A DNA stretch of 64,000 nt. Source: a virus. The stretch's first letter is position 1, and every line of letters begins with the position of its first letter. The translations under genes were made by a program, and so were the position numbers. Of this stretch, positions 7,227-17,121 are shown one piece after another. The stretch spans positions 62,001 to 126,000 of the IMG/VR virus record IMGVR_UViG_3300017527_000512; one strand, written 5' to 3'. Below the pieces are notes generated by a model. That model was not told where the DNA came from. It did no database searches and saw only the letters and a program-made list of their open reading frames with translations.

Positions 7227-9608
7227 ATGCCAGGTTACGAATCAGTAGGTCAGTCTAGGAACAAGATGGGTAATAAGACCTATGCTCCTGCAGAATTTGT
7301 TGGAAGAGCTTGGATGAACAATGCTTCTTTTAATATAGTAACATCTTTAGTTCAACTTGAATCAATATTAGATGAATTTTTATTAATGGATACGGAAGTA
7401 GTCGCCTTTGATACGGAGACAACGGGTCTCGATCATTTTACCGATGTTCAGGTAGGGTTTAGTTTTTGTTTTAAACCTTTTGAAGGATATTATGTACCTG
7501 TCAGACACCGATTTTATGAAGATAATGTAGATCCTAAAGAAGCTATGGCTCTTATCTCAGACAAGCTCAGAGGCTCTGGCAAAAGAATTGCATTCTTTAA
7601 TTTAGAATATGATATAGATATAATGTTGGGGGATAATTTTACTTATCTTAATCCAGAAGGAGATACACCTCTTAAGAACGAACTAAACCACGAATTAATT
7701 GAGGAAGTCCAGATACTAGCCTTTCTTCATGAACCAAATTTTAATAGGCCTTCTCTTAAAGGAACTTCCATATATTGCTTAGGCTTCGAGATGTTTTCAT
7801 ATGAGGAAACCGTTCTCGGCAAACCTGCGGATAAAATATCAAAGACGGATAGGAAGAAGTTACCTTCAATGGATTTAGTAGATCCTGAAGATTCTTATGT
7901 ATATGCATGTTCAGATGCTATAATAACTTATCAGCTATACCTAGCATTATCTGAGTTTGTAAATAATCTCGGTATGAAGAGATCCTACATGATTGTCAAG
8001 GAATCTATTTGTAGATTCCGTCAACTAACTCTTACAGCTATTCCTATGAATGTTCCATATCTAGCTAATATGAGAGAATACGTGTCAGAAGCTATCGAAC
8101 AAGCAAGAAACAACGTATTCGAAATGGCAGGAGGAACATTTACTATAAACTCGACTAGAGAACTAGCTCAAAGACTTTTAGAGGCCGGAGTACCTTTAGT
8201 GGAGAAAACAAAGACAGGTCAGTATTCCACAGCAGAGGGTGTTCTTTCTGCGTTTAAAGGCCAATATGACATTATAGATGAACTAATAGATTATCGTCAT
8301 TTATTGAAGCAGTCAGGGTTCCTTGATGCCTTAGAGAAGTATTGGACATTTGATACATCTAAAGAGAAACATGATCTTCTTGATATCCCTGTCTTGGGGC
8401 AGAAGCTAAAAGAAGATGGATTAAACCTAGAGCTAGGTCCTGCAGGATTTGTACTAATTCAATATAACAATCTATCTATTCCTACTTTACGATTGTCTTC
8501 GGGAGGTAAATCTACTATTGCATCTGGATGGAACCAGATAAATTATCAGCAAATGCCTAAATTTAAATTACGTCCAGCTAAACTAATATCTACTACAGCA
8601 GAGAAGAATATTATAGAGAAGCTTCCATTCATCGATGATGTAGTAGAGGGTCTATATGTTTGTGACCGGTGTGATGATGAAGGAAAGCTTGTCGATTGCT
8701 CTAAAATAGAGTCATGTGCTTTGAAAGGTAATTGCACTCACTTAGAAGAGGAAATAGAATTTCCAAAATTAAATACAATCAATTTCAGACGTATGTACTC
8801 CGCATATCCTAACCATATATTCATGAATGCTGATTATGCCGCTGAAGAGATTATGCTTGCCATTTATTATAGTGGTGAGAAGATTTGGTTAAAAGCCTTG
8901 GATGATAGCGTAGATTTACATAAAGTAACGGCCTCACGAGTATTCAATACTGAATACGATTCAGTAACGACAGATATGAGAAAGCTTGCGAAGACAGCTA
9001 CTTTCCTTTTATTGTATGGAGGAACTGCAGATGGTTTAGCAAGAAGTATGAACATCCCATTTCAACAAGCTGATCAGATAGTTAGAGGCTTCTTTGCAGG
9101 ACTTCCTGATTTAGATAGATGGATTGAGACTCAGAAAAGAGTTTTAAGAGAAACATCTTTTATCAAGAACCCTTTTGGGTATAAAAGACCTATGCACTGT
9201 TGGATTAATTCTGGTAACCCTCCCTTGATAAGGTATGCTGAGAGATCAGCAGTGAATACTTTCATTCAGTCTACCGCAGGTTTCGTTATGAGAATAGCTA
9301 TTTGTAGATTGTATCGAAAAATACGATTGATGGGTTTAGAGAAATTCATCATTCCAATAGGATCCGTTCATGATGAATTATCTATTTCAGTCCATAAATC
9401 AATTGTTCCTTATGCAGCAAAATTATTGACTTGGGCAATGACAGACTTCGATTTACCTAATTTACCTAATATATCGAAAGGAAGACGTCTTAAAGCAGAA
9501 CCAGCAATAGGCAATACTTGGGGACAGCTTGTTGATATTAGTGAAAATGTCTATAATGATGTGGACCTTGAGAGAGACTTATCCTACTTCTTAAATGAGG
9601 CTTCTTAA
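7227..9608 (+). CDS. Family A DNA polymerase with 3'-5' exonuclease
   Basis: 793 residues. Exonuclease motif I is VAFDTETTGLD (~60-70), with FFNLEYDIDIML and YVYACSDAIITYQLY as later exonuclease motifs. Polymerase motif A is NADYAAEEI (~535), motif B is RKLAKTATFLLLYGG (~590) and motif C is GSVHDELSI (~714). It has no 5' nuclease domain. An unusual insertion near residues 478-500 carries five cysteines (CDRC, then three more, ending CTH), just before motif A. It has an AAGGAG ribosome site and follows the primase-like gene by 13 bases. This is the likely replicative polymerase. Confidence 0.95.
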   Translation: MPGYESVGQSRNKMGNKTYAPAEFVGRAWMNNASFNIVTSLVQLESILDEFLLMDTEVVAFDTETTGLDHFTDVQVGFSFCFKPFEGYYVPVRHRFYEDNVDPKEAMALISDKLRGSGKRIAFFNLEYDIDIMLGDNFTYLNPEGDTPLKNELNHELIEEVQILAFLHEPNFNRPSLKGTSIYCLGFEMFSYEETVLGKPADKISKTDRKKLPSMDLVDPEDSYVYACSDAIITYQLYLALSEFVNNLGMKRSYMIVKESICRFRQLTLTAIPMNVPYLANMREYVSEAIEQARNNVFEMAGGTFTINSTRELAQRLLEAGVPLVEKTKTGQYSTAEGVLSAFKGQYDIIDELIDYRHLLKQSGFLDALEKYWTFDTSKEKHDLLDIPVLGQKLKEDGLNLELGPAGFVLIQYNNLSIPTLRLSSGGKSTIASGWNQINYQQMPKFKLRPAKLISTTAEKNIIEKLPFIDDVVEGLYVCDRCDDEGKLVDCSKIESCALKGNCTHLEEEIEFPKLNTINFRRMYSAYPNHIFMNADYAAEEIMLAIYYSGEKIWLKALDDSVDLHKVTASRVFNTEYDSVTTDMRKLAKTATFLLLYGGTADGLARSMNIPFQQADQIVRGFFAGLPDLDRWIETQKRVLRETSFIKNPFGYKRPMHCWINSGNPPLIRYAERSAVNTFIQSTAGFVMRIAICRLYRKIRLMGLEKFIIPIGSVHDELSISVHKSIVPYAAKLLTWAMTDFDLPNLPNISKGRRLKAEPAIGNTWGQLVDISENVYNDVDLERDLSYFLNEAS

Positions 9609-9609
9609 C

Positions 9610-9617
9610 GTTATAAT
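9610..9617 (+). promoter_or_regulatory. GTTATAAT promoter-like motif
   Basis: GTTATAAT begins one base past the polymerase stop codon, 61 bases before the amidoligase start. It matches the other copies exactly. Confidence 0.5.
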
Positions 9618-9670
9618 TGATCTTTTATATAAATATAAATATAAATATAGATATCTAGGAAAGTAACGCT

Positions 9671-11554
9671 ATGTTTAATCACTTTAACGAAGCTAGAATA
9701 GTATTATTTTACTCTAACTCTTCGAGAGTTTCTTCTAATTTACTTTTTCCTATGGCTCTTCCTAAGAATTCTTTTATCTTATCCGGCAATGGTTGTCTCT
9801 ATAAAGTCAGAGGCAATGCCATGGTATCAAAGAGAAATTGTTCTATTTTGTTTCTAGATTCCCTTAAAAAGGGTTTAGGTATTCATACTGACCTCTCTAG
9901 TATAAATTTCGTTGATTTTGACGGCTTCTTCAAAGCAGCTTTCATAGAAATAAAAACGTTTAAGAGATTGTTTAAGACCTCTATTGTAAAACAGAATAAA
10001 GCAGCCTTCTTTCATCCCTTAGATAATGATTTCTCCTCCCCTAAGCAGTTATTCAACAATTCTAAAGATTTTATGGAAGCACAGAAGTATCAAACCGAGA
10101 TATCTAAATTGTTGAGAGCCCACAAGTTCTTAAATTTTATTGTTAAGAATAAAAGCTTAGATGGGTATGCTTTTTCAGAGAAAGTTAAAGATATAACTTT
10201 TGGAGTAGAAGTAGAATTTCTTTTACATAATCTTAATTACGAGCAGTTCTTTTACAAGTTTAGGAATCTGTTCATATCAAACACTACTTATGAGGTTGAT
10301 GTCTACAAATCCTCACGTGATGAGCAATTGGTTTTATATAGAGTCTTTATTAATAGTATTGAAGACTCTGACAATAACATCTATTTTGACGTTTTCAAGG
10401 ATAACTCCATTAGTGGTTCAGGTTTATGTATAGAATTAGCTTTATCCCCAATCTCAAAAAATAGCTCTCAGAGATGTAAAGAGTTATATTCTAAGGTTTT
10501 CTTTATCCTAGAATTTTTAAAAGCAAAAGGATTCCTTACTACTAATTCTACGACAGGAACACATATTCATTTAGGTATGACTAGTTTAAAATCTAGAGAT
10601 ACTGTGGCTCCTTTATTAGCTCTATTTCCCCACATATATCTTCTTATAAAGAAGAGCTTTAAAGTTCTTTCAAGAAGAGAGAGATATTGTCAGGACATGT
10701 CTCTAGATATATTTAAAGCATTCTATTATCTTCCAGACATTACCGAAGGAGAATTTAAAGATCATTTCTATGAGGAGTATGAGTCCTCCGAATCTTCAAG
10801 ATCTCGTAGAAGTAGTAAGTTTCATTCTTCTAGATATTATGCCTTAAATTATCACTATACATTTTTAAAAGGTACTGCGGAATTCAGATTCTTTAATGGT
10901 TATGAATCTTTCTTAGATTTGTTACTGAAAGTAGAGTTCCTTCTTTATTTATGTGATTGGGCTGCTAATTTACGTGTATGCTCCTCTTATTGTTGGTCTA
11001 ATCTAGTAGAATCCTTTAATAAGATTAAAGAGCCTCGTATAGCGTCTAATTTCTTATATCACATTCTTGACTTAGATAAATTTAAGAAGATCTTTATTCG
11101 GAATGATGTTTCAGAAGGATTATTTAAAGACTACTTTGGGGAGAAATCTCTTAACATGAATTTCAAAGAGGAGATAGATATTTTTGATTTAAACGTTTTG
11201 GGAGAGTCTTTTATATTTATCCCTGGTCAAGGTAAATGTTTGTTATCTTTATTTAATCCTGAAGATTTAGATGAAGTTACTTTAAATACTATAAATTCGC
11301 TTTATGTAAGCGACGATGACTTCAGAGATTTTAAAAGTATGTATTTTCAATACACTAGCAGAAGATTTTATAAGGCTTATTTAAAATCTTTAAGATTTTT
11401 GATAAAGGATTATATAGGAACCGCCTCAGGTTCTAAGAAGGATTTTATCGAATATTCTACGATATTCGATAACCCTTTAAATAAGATTTCTGATGCTTTA
11501 CTAAAGGAAAAGGAGAATAGTAATAATGAGGATTACATAAACATTTTTAGCTAG
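9671..11554 (+). CDS. Amidoligase-fold (COOH-NH2 ligase) protein, long form
   Basis: 627 residues. ITFGVEVEF (~175), GTHIHLGM (~296) and TAEFRFFNGYES (~402) match the three signature blocks of the amidoligase_2 family (glutamine-synthetase-like COOH-NH2 ligases), which join amines to carboxylates with ATP. About 170 residues before the core and 200 after it are not recognisable. A second shorter family member is at 17122 and a class II glutamine amidotransferase is at 14256. Together they suggest an ammonia- or amine-dependent modification pathway on a peptide or metabolite. The substrate is unknown. Confidence 0.75.
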   Translation: MFNHFNEARIVLFYSNSSRVSSNLLFPMALPKNSFILSGNGCLYKVRGNAMVSKRNCSILFLDSLKKGLGIHTDLSSINFVDFDGFFKAAFIEIKTFKRLFKTSIVKQNKAAFFHPLDNDFSSPKQLFNNSKDFMEAQKYQTEISKLLRAHKFLNFIVKNKSLDGYAFSEKVKDITFGVEVEFLLHNLNYEQFFYKFRNLFISNTTYEVDVYKSSRDEQLVLYRVFINSIEDSDNNIYFDVFKDNSISGSGLCIELALSPISKNSSQRCKELYSKVFFILEFLKAKGFLTTNSTTGTHIHLGMTSLKSRDTVAPLLALFPHIYLLIKKSFKVLSRRERYCQDMSLDIFKAFYYLPDITEGEFKDHFYEEYESSESSRSRRSSKFHSSRYYALNYHYTFLKGTAEFRFFNGYESFLDLLLKVEFLLYLCDWAANLRVCSSYCWSNLVESFNKIKEPRIASNFLYHILDLDKFKKIFIRNDVSEGLFKDYFGEKSLNMNFKEEIDIFDLNVLGESFIFIPGQGKCLLSLFNPEDLDEVTLNTINSLYVSDDDFRDFKSMYFQYTSRRFYKAYLKSLRFLIKDYIGTASGSKKDFIEYSTIFDNPLNKISDALLKEKENSNNEDYINIFS

Positions 11555-11591
11555 TATGTATATAAAGTATATTCTTAGTTAATGAGGTGCT

Positions 11592-12125
11592 ATGTTATAC
11601 GAGTTAAATGTTATTCTTCCTTTGAGATTATCTTTCCTGGATTATCCAGAGAACAGTCATTCAGGTTCATTATACATAATGGGTTGTGACAACTTTTGTT
11701 TGGGTTGTCATAATCCAGAGTTTAGTGACCATGATTATTCCATCGGAACATCTAAATTGGATTTACATACTTTAGTATGTAAAATAGTATCAGGTTTAAG
11801 AGAATTAAATACTAAGAATTTAGTCCTCTTGGGAGGAGATCCTCTCTGTTTTCATAACATTCAAGAAGTAAAATCCCTTATTTTATTATTAAAAGATTAT
11901 GACATAGATATCTGTATATATACAGGAAAAGATATCTCTTTTGTTAAAGATAATGATGTCATTGGTTTTAAATATTTAAAATGTGGCGAATATGACAAGA
12001 ACTTGTCTCAAATGTCTAACAAAACGGATGATTTTTTTGCTTTATCTTCTAAGAACCAGAAACTCTATGATAAATATAGGAATCTTATATCTACAGAGGG
12101 CTATTATTATTACAACAGGATGTAA
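11592..12125 (+). CDS. nrdG: Anaerobic ribonucleotide reductase activase NrdG
   Basis: 177 residues. The radical-SAM cluster motif is CDNFCLGCHNPEF (Cys-x3-Cys-x2-Cys) preceded by SGSLYIMG, followed by LVLLGGDPL, the usual GGEP-type SAM-binding motif. NrdG uses a 4Fe-4S cluster and S-adenosylmethionine to make the glycyl radical on NrdD. The gene ends four bases before nrdD, as in many nrdD/nrdG loci. It supports growth of the phage in an anaerobic host. Confidence 0.88.
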   Translation: MLYELNVILPLRLSFLDYPENSHSGSLYIMGCDNFCLGCHNPEFSDHDYSIGTSKLDLHTLVCKIVSGLRELNTKNLVLLGGDPLCFHNIQEVKSLILLLKDYDIDICIYTGKDISFVKDNDVIGFKYLKCGEYDKNLSQMSNKTDDFFALSSKNQKLYDKYRNLISTEGYYYYNRM

Positions 12126-12129
12126 ATTT

Positions 12130-14199
12130 ATGTCATACTCAGCCAATTTTGAAGAGATAATCGAAGACGCTTCTATTATAGAAGAGGATCCAAGTCAATC
12201 AAGAACTACGAAGAATATTAAGAAATGTCTTAGAAGTATATTATCAAAGAAGTATTCATTTAAAACTCCTCAAGATCTATTAGGAGCTGTAAATGCTATT
12301 TTAAAGATTCATGGACTGCATGCTGATAATTTTGATTTTGTTAGAAATTTCCAAGAATCTATGAAAGCTACTTTGAGCGATATTAGTATTGATGATAATG
12401 CTAATAAAAACGAGAAGACTATTAGAGGTTTGGAACAAGAGATATTTGAATGTCTCAGAAAAGCCCTGGGATATGATATTCTTTATCAGACTATGAGAGA
12501 GATGTTTGGGAAGAAAGAAGCTCAGCGATTAGCAGGCAATATGTATGATTATTCGTTGGCTATTTCTGATAGCACTAAAATCCTTTATCCATATTGTTGG
12601 AGTTTTGACGCTTCAAAACTTGTTTTATTTGGAAGACCTTTTGGTCAGTTGAAATCAAAACCTCCTAAGAGAGTAGATTCCTATATTGCTTCATTAACAG
12701 AGACGGTTCATCAGCTTTCTAATCACTTAGCAGGCGCTATAGCAATAGGAACGTTTTTCTTAGATATAGCACACATAATGTATTACTTGGAAGGAATTGA
12801 ACTAACTCAATTGAAGAAAGATAGGCAGCTTAGAAAGAATATCGAAAATGAGTTTCAAACTTTTGTTCACTCTGTGAATCATCTCTCTCGTCAAGGAACA
12901 GAATCTCCTTTTACAAATTTATCTGTGTTTGATACTCCTAAACTTAGAGCCTTTATAGAAGAGATGGACTGGTACTTCGAAGGTGTTTGCAAAGAGACAG
13001 ATGATCAAGGAAATAAGATATGGGATGAGGAGCATATGTCCTACATTATATCATATATAAAAGAACTTCAGTATATTTATTTGGATTTCTTCGATAAAGG
13101 GGATCCTGAAAAGAATGGACTTCCTTATAGATTTCCAATTACAACTTTAAACATTTCTGTTTCAAAGAAGCAGGAAGAAGATAACATCACTTATGATGTG
13201 GACGACGGGAGATATTTAAATAAAATATGTAAGCTTGACATATTTAGATATAATATCTTTGCATCGGAGGGCAAGAAGATAGCGAGCTGTTGCAGATTAA
13301 TAAGTGATTCTGATATGATGGAACTAGCATCTCAGTCTAACTCTTTTGGAGCAGGATCTAGTGCTTCCTTAGGATCACATCGAGTAGTTACAATAAACTT
13401 AAACCGTCTTGCATTAGAAGCAAACTCTCTAGAAGATTACTATAGCAGGATGGATGCTCGGATAGAGGATGCAGCAAAAGTATTAAAGGCTCATAAGAAA
13501 GTAATAACTATCACTAATAACCACGGTCTTCAAATGTTTATGGAGATGGGATGGATCAATATGAATAGAATGTTTTCTACTTTTGGTATCATAGGTCTAG
13601 TAGAGTCTATTGAAACATTGAAGAGAAAATTTAAAATAAGAGACGCTCAGGAAGAGAAAATAGAGGTAGTGAAATATTTCAATCAGTGTGTTTTAAAAGT
13701 GTCTAACGTTTATGAGATTACAGGAAACATTGAACAAGTTCCAGCAGAAAGTATGGCAGCGAGACTCCCTGAGACAGATAAACTTTTATTTGGAGAGAAA
13801 GAAGTTCCTTACACTTTATATTCTAATCAATTCGTTCCTTTATGGGAAGAAGCGACTCTTTGGGACAGGCTGAGAGAAGATGGTAAATTCAACAGATTAA
13901 TAACAGGCGGGGGTATCGTTCATGCTCAAATTGGAGAAAAGACAACTGCTAAACAGTCTAAAGAAATAATTAAATTTGCTATCAAATGTGGATGTGAACA
14001 TTTTGCCTTAAACTCAGTTTATTCTGAATGTGTGGATGGTCATACTAACTTCGGTAATTTTGATATATGTCCTGAGTGTTCTAAAGTTATACTAACTCAG
14101 TATACAAGAGTAGTAGGATTCTTTACTCCAGTTAAGGATTGGAACAAGAAGAGACGTGAATGGGAGTTTCCTAAGAGAGCTTATGTAGAAGTTGAGTAG
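12130..14199 (+). CDS. nrdD: Anaerobic (class III) ribonucleoside-triphosphate reductase NrdD
   Basis: 689 residues starting MSYSANFEEI; a longer in-frame opening from 11983 lies inside nrdG and lacks support. SGLSVFDTP-like, ASCCRL and SLGSHRVVTINLNRLALEA match conserved NrdD blocks. The C-terminal zinc region (SECVDGH ... CPEC) precedes TRVVGFFTPV, where the glycine of RVxG is the expected glycyl-radical site. The zinc region seems to have one Cys replaced, possibly by His. The enzyme reduces ribonucleotides to deoxyribonucleotides without oxygen, feeding phage DNA synthesis. Confidence 0.9.
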   Translation: MSYSANFEEIIEDASIIEEDPSQSRTTKNIKKCLRSILSKKYSFKTPQDLLGAVNAILKIHGLHADNFDFVRNFQESMKATLSDISIDDNANKNEKTIRGLEQEIFECLRKALGYDILYQTMREMFGKKEAQRLAGNMYDYSLAISDSTKILYPYCWSFDASKLVLFGRPFGQLKSKPPKRVDSYIASLTETVHQLSNHLAGAIAIGTFFLDIAHIMYYLEGIELTQLKKDRQLRKNIENEFQTFVHSVNHLSRQGTESPFTNLSVFDTPKLRAFIEEMDWYFEGVCKETDDQGNKIWDEEHMSYIISYIKELQYIYLDFFDKGDPEKNGLPYRFPITTLNISVSKKQEEDNITYDVDDGRYLNKICKLDIFRYNIFASEGKKIASCCRLISDSDMMELASQSNSFGAGSSASLGSHRVVTINLNRLALEANSLEDYYSRMDARIEDAAKVLKAHKKVITITNNHGLQMFMEMGWINMNRMFSTFGIIGLVESIETLKRKFKIRDAQEEKIEVVKYFNQCVLKVSNVYEITGNIEQVPAESMAARLPETDKLLFGEKEVPYTLYSNQFVPLWEEATLWDRLREDGKFNRLITGGGIVHAQIGEKTTAKQSKEIIKFAIKCGCEHFALNSVYSECVDGHTNFGNFDICPECSKVILTQYTRVVGFFTPVKDWNKKRREWEFPKRAYVEVE

Positions 14200-14200
14200 T

Positions 14201-14208
14201 GTTATAAT
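14201..14208 (+). promoter_or_regulatory. GTTATAAT promoter-like motif
   Basis: GTTATAAT begins one base after the nrdD stop and 55 bases before the amidotransferase start. Confidence 0.55.
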
Positions 14209-14255
14209 TTTGCTATATTTAATATATATTTTATATTAGTTTAAAGGATGATTTT

Positions 14256-15725
14256 ATGTGTGGTATGGCAGGATTTCTACCTAGAGGCAGTGACTCGTCT
14301 TTTAAAGATTCTCGTAATTTTAAAGAATCTCTAAAAGAGATGTTAAAGTATCTTGAGATTCGAGGTACTCATGCCACCGGTCTTATATCTATATCAGATA
14401 ATGGATCTTTTTATACAGATAAATCTCCTGAGAAATCTTCTAATTATATTGACAATATTAATAATGATTTCGACTCAATAATAGAATCCTCTAAGGCTCT
14501 TATATATCATGTACGTCTAGCGACTGTAGGAGACCCGGAGGATAATATCAATAATCATCCATTTGCATCAGCAGATAATAGACTTCATTTAGTTCATAAT
14601 GGTACCTTAGCTCATACGTATAATGGATTTAAAGAACAGGATCGTCTCAAAGAGATGCAGGAATCTGAATGTGATTCTGAACTTCTTCTTAGATATATAG
14701 AACATCTTAGAAAGAAGAAGAATATTTCTGTTCAGAAAGCATTCGAATCAATGTTTTCTACCTTTATGGGAGCTATGGCCGTAATTTTATATGATTTTTA
14801 CGATAACAAGATTTTCTTTGTTAGAAACAAGAAACGTCCTTTATTCTTTATTTTTTATAAGAGCTTCATTTTGTATGCTTCTACTCAAGAGATCTTAGAA
14901 GTATTCGTTAATAGCTACTCTGAGTCCATGGAGAAAGACAATTTCTTCAGGGTAAACAAACATAAAGTTCTCACGTATGATCTAGAGAAGTTTTCCTTTA
15001 AGATGTCAAAACCCTTATTTCATAAATATGTCGTTGAAAATCCTTTCACAAGAAATATCTCAAGTTATTGCAATAATCAAACTACTCCTAACTTTATGAG
15101 CTATTCATTTAGTAACGACATAATTCCTGAGAAGGTCTCTTCTACTAAAGAGACACATGTTGTGGGAATGTCTTACTCGGTTGTAGAACGGTTGAAGTAT
15201 ATCAAAAGAACTAGAAAGACATTCTATAATTTTATAGAATCATCCTTGAGAGATGTACATTTTGTAGAATATTTAGAAGCCGCTTTACCTTGTAGTATCA
15301 GAGAGTTTATCCTCAACTACAATCTATTATTCATTTTAATAGCATATGATTTTATTTTTCATCAAAAATCTTTTGATTGGGATAAATCTAAGATAGAACA
15401 GGAATGCTCTCTTTATTATTTAATATTGAATATGTATTATGGTATGGATTTATCTTATGTAACATCTACAACGGATATCCCAGTATCAAAGCTTGGAGAT
15501 CTTAATAAGTTAATTTTGGCCGATGAGTCTTTCAAAGCGCATCTTATTAGTATAGGAGTTCCTATATTATATACTAATATGCTCTTAATTACTAAAGCTT
15601 ATGTAGATGAAATGGTAGGATTTAAATGGCCTTCGGGATTATATAAGAGATTGCTAAAATGCTGGGAAGGTATAGATTACCTCTCCCTAAAAGATAGTTA
15701 TAATAATTTAGAATTCAAAGGATAA
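14256..15725 (+). CDS. Class II glutamine amidotransferase (Ntn hydrolase) protein
   Basis: 489 residues. It begins MCGMAGF, with Cys2 as the expected N-terminal nucleophile after Met removal. RGTHATGL, YHVRLATVGD, NNHPFA and LVHNGTL are the standard glutaminase-domain blocks (residues 1-230). The C-terminal ~250 residues are not recognised and contain no synthetase or isomerase domain I know. It probably releases ammonia from glutamine. With two amidoligase-fold genes nearby (9671 and 17122), it may supply nitrogen to that pathway. It has a GTTATAAT promoter-like motif and AAAGGA ribosome site. Confidence 0.85.
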   Translation: MCGMAGFLPRGSDSSFKDSRNFKESLKEMLKYLEIRGTHATGLISISDNGSFYTDKSPEKSSNYIDNINNDFDSIIESSKALIYHVRLATVGDPEDNINNHPFASADNRLHLVHNGTLAHTYNGFKEQDRLKEMQESECDSELLLRYIEHLRKKKNISVQKAFESMFSTFMGAMAVILYDFYDNKIFFVRNKKRPLFFIFYKSFILYASTQEILEVFVNSYSESMEKDNFFRVNKHKVLTYDLEKFSFKMSKPLFHKYVVENPFTRNISSYCNNQTTPNFMSYSFSNDIIPEKVSSTKETHVVGMSYSVVERLKYIKRTRKTFYNFIESSLRDVHFVEYLEAALPCSIREFILNYNLLFILIAYDFIFHQKSFDWDKSKIEQECSLYYLILNMYYGMDLSYVTSTTDIPVSKLGDLNKLILADESFKAHLISIGVPILYTNMLLITKAYVDEMVGFKWPSGLYKRLLKCWEGIDYLSLKDSYNNLEFKG

Positions 15726-15728
15726 TAC

Positions 15729-17060
15729 ATGTCATTAATTAGAATGAATTTAACTCAGTTAAAGGCTGAGGCACATATGAGAAACCTGGAAGTATCTTCA
15801 TCATCCAAGGCAGGAGGGAAAAGAAGTGCTCCATGCATCAGGGATTACATAAAAGCTATTCAGGTAGATAATGGAAGAAATGAGCACCCGATTTACTCTA
15901 AACTTCCTGATTATACTTGTCCTATGTTAGCCAAACCTTCTTATGACCATAAAGAAGCAGAATTAAAAGAATTATTCGAGAATCCCGAGAATCCGTTTGA
16001 ATTTAAATTAAACGGAATCCGAGCAGCAATAGTTTTAAAAGACGGAATACTTCGAGTATTCTCTAGACATTTATCAGTAAAGAGTTACATGCCCGTAGAT
16101 TACACAAACAACCTTTTGGTATGTGAATATGAATTTCCTTCAGATATTTCTTTTGTTCTTGACTCAGAGTTGATGTCCAGGGAAAATTCTGTGAATACGG
16201 GTCAGGTAATCACACAATCAGTTTTAGAAACTACTAGATCTCTAATGAATATTGAGAGTGCAGTTCCTGTACAACTTCAGAAAGCGGATCTAGTTCATTT
16301 CGATTTTTATGTTTTTGACATAATGTACCTTAATGGAGAAGATACACGAGAGCATCCATACAAAGAGAGAATTGAGATTCTTCCTAAGATAATAGAAGTC
16401 CTACAAAAGAACATTCCAACGACAATAACGAGTTTCCTTCAACCGTTATACGCATTTGGTACTTACGAGGAGAAGATGGCTTTTTATAATAAGATTCTTG
16501 AGAAAGGCTTTGAGGGAATTATATGCAAAGATGCTAACTCGAAATACGTTTCAGATGAGTCTCGTCCAAAGTTAACTTGGGTTAAGAGGAAGAGAACTAT
16601 TACAGAATCTTTCAAATATTTTTATGGCGATGCTCCTGCATATGCAGGTGTTTCTGATTTAGACGCTTTTGTTATAGACGCTATGCCTGGGGACAAGGGA
16701 AAGAAACGGAGCAATTTAATTTCTACTTTAATCTTTGGGGTGTACCTAACAGATGACGATGGGAATCTTCTTAAGGATCCTTCAGGAGAGCCTGTAGTTC
16801 ATCGTATAGCAAGTGTCTCAGGATTCTCAGAAGAGATTAAAACTAATATTACTAACATTCATGAGGGATACCCTCGATTGAAGAAAGAATTTGAAGGGTC
16901 TGTTGCTTCTATAGATGGGGCATATATTTCATCAAGGTCTCGAACAATAACACATGCAGTGATCAGAGAATTTAAACCTGAGAAGAATTTCTTTGACTGT
17001 AAAATACCTCAGTCCTTAATTGAGAAGGCTTCCGAGTCAATTTCTGATGCAATGTTTTAA
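15729..17060 (+). CDS. ATP-dependent DNA ligase
   Basis: 443 residues. Motif I is FEFKLNGIRA (KxNGxR, nucleotidyl Lys ~95), then RVFSR, FDFYVFDIMYLNGED (motif III), EGIICKD (motif IV) and TWVKRKRT (motif V). The C-terminal half fits an OB domain. Residues 8-45 (LTQLKAEAHMRNLEVS and following) resemble a SAP/HeH-type DNA-binding helix pair. It seals DNA nicks with ATP. A phage encoding both this and an NAD-dependent ligase is uncommon. Three bases separate it from the amidotransferase stop. Confidence 0.88.
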   Translation: MSLIRMNLTQLKAEAHMRNLEVSSSSKAGGKRSAPCIRDYIKAIQVDNGRNEHPIYSKLPDYTCPMLAKPSYDHKEAELKELFENPENPFEFKLNGIRAAIVLKDGILRVFSRHLSVKSYMPVDYTNNLLVCEYEFPSDISFVLDSELMSRENSVNTGQVITQSVLETTRSLMNIESAVPVQLQKADLVHFDFYVFDIMYLNGEDTREHPYKERIEILPKIIEVLQKNIPTTITSFLQPLYAFGTYEEKMAFYNKILEKGFEGIICKDANSKYVSDESRPKLTWVKRKRTITESFKYFYGDAPAYAGVSDLDAFVIDAMPGDKGKKRSNLISTLIFGVYLTDDDGNLLKDPSGEPVVHRIASVSGFSEEIKTNITNIHEGYPRLKKEFEGSVASIDGAYISSRSRTITHAVIREFKPEKNFFDCKIPQSLIEKASESISDAMF

Positions 17061-17075
17061 TAAGTTGATCTTTAT

Positions 17076-17083
17076 GTTATAAA
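17076..17083 (+). promoter_or_regulatory. GTTATAAA promoter-like motif
   Basis: GTTATAAA, one base different from the family consensus, is 46 bases before the next start. Confidence 0.45.
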
Positions 17084-17121
17084 ATATAGACTAAAGTTAT
17101 ATTTTAGTATAGGATTTAATT

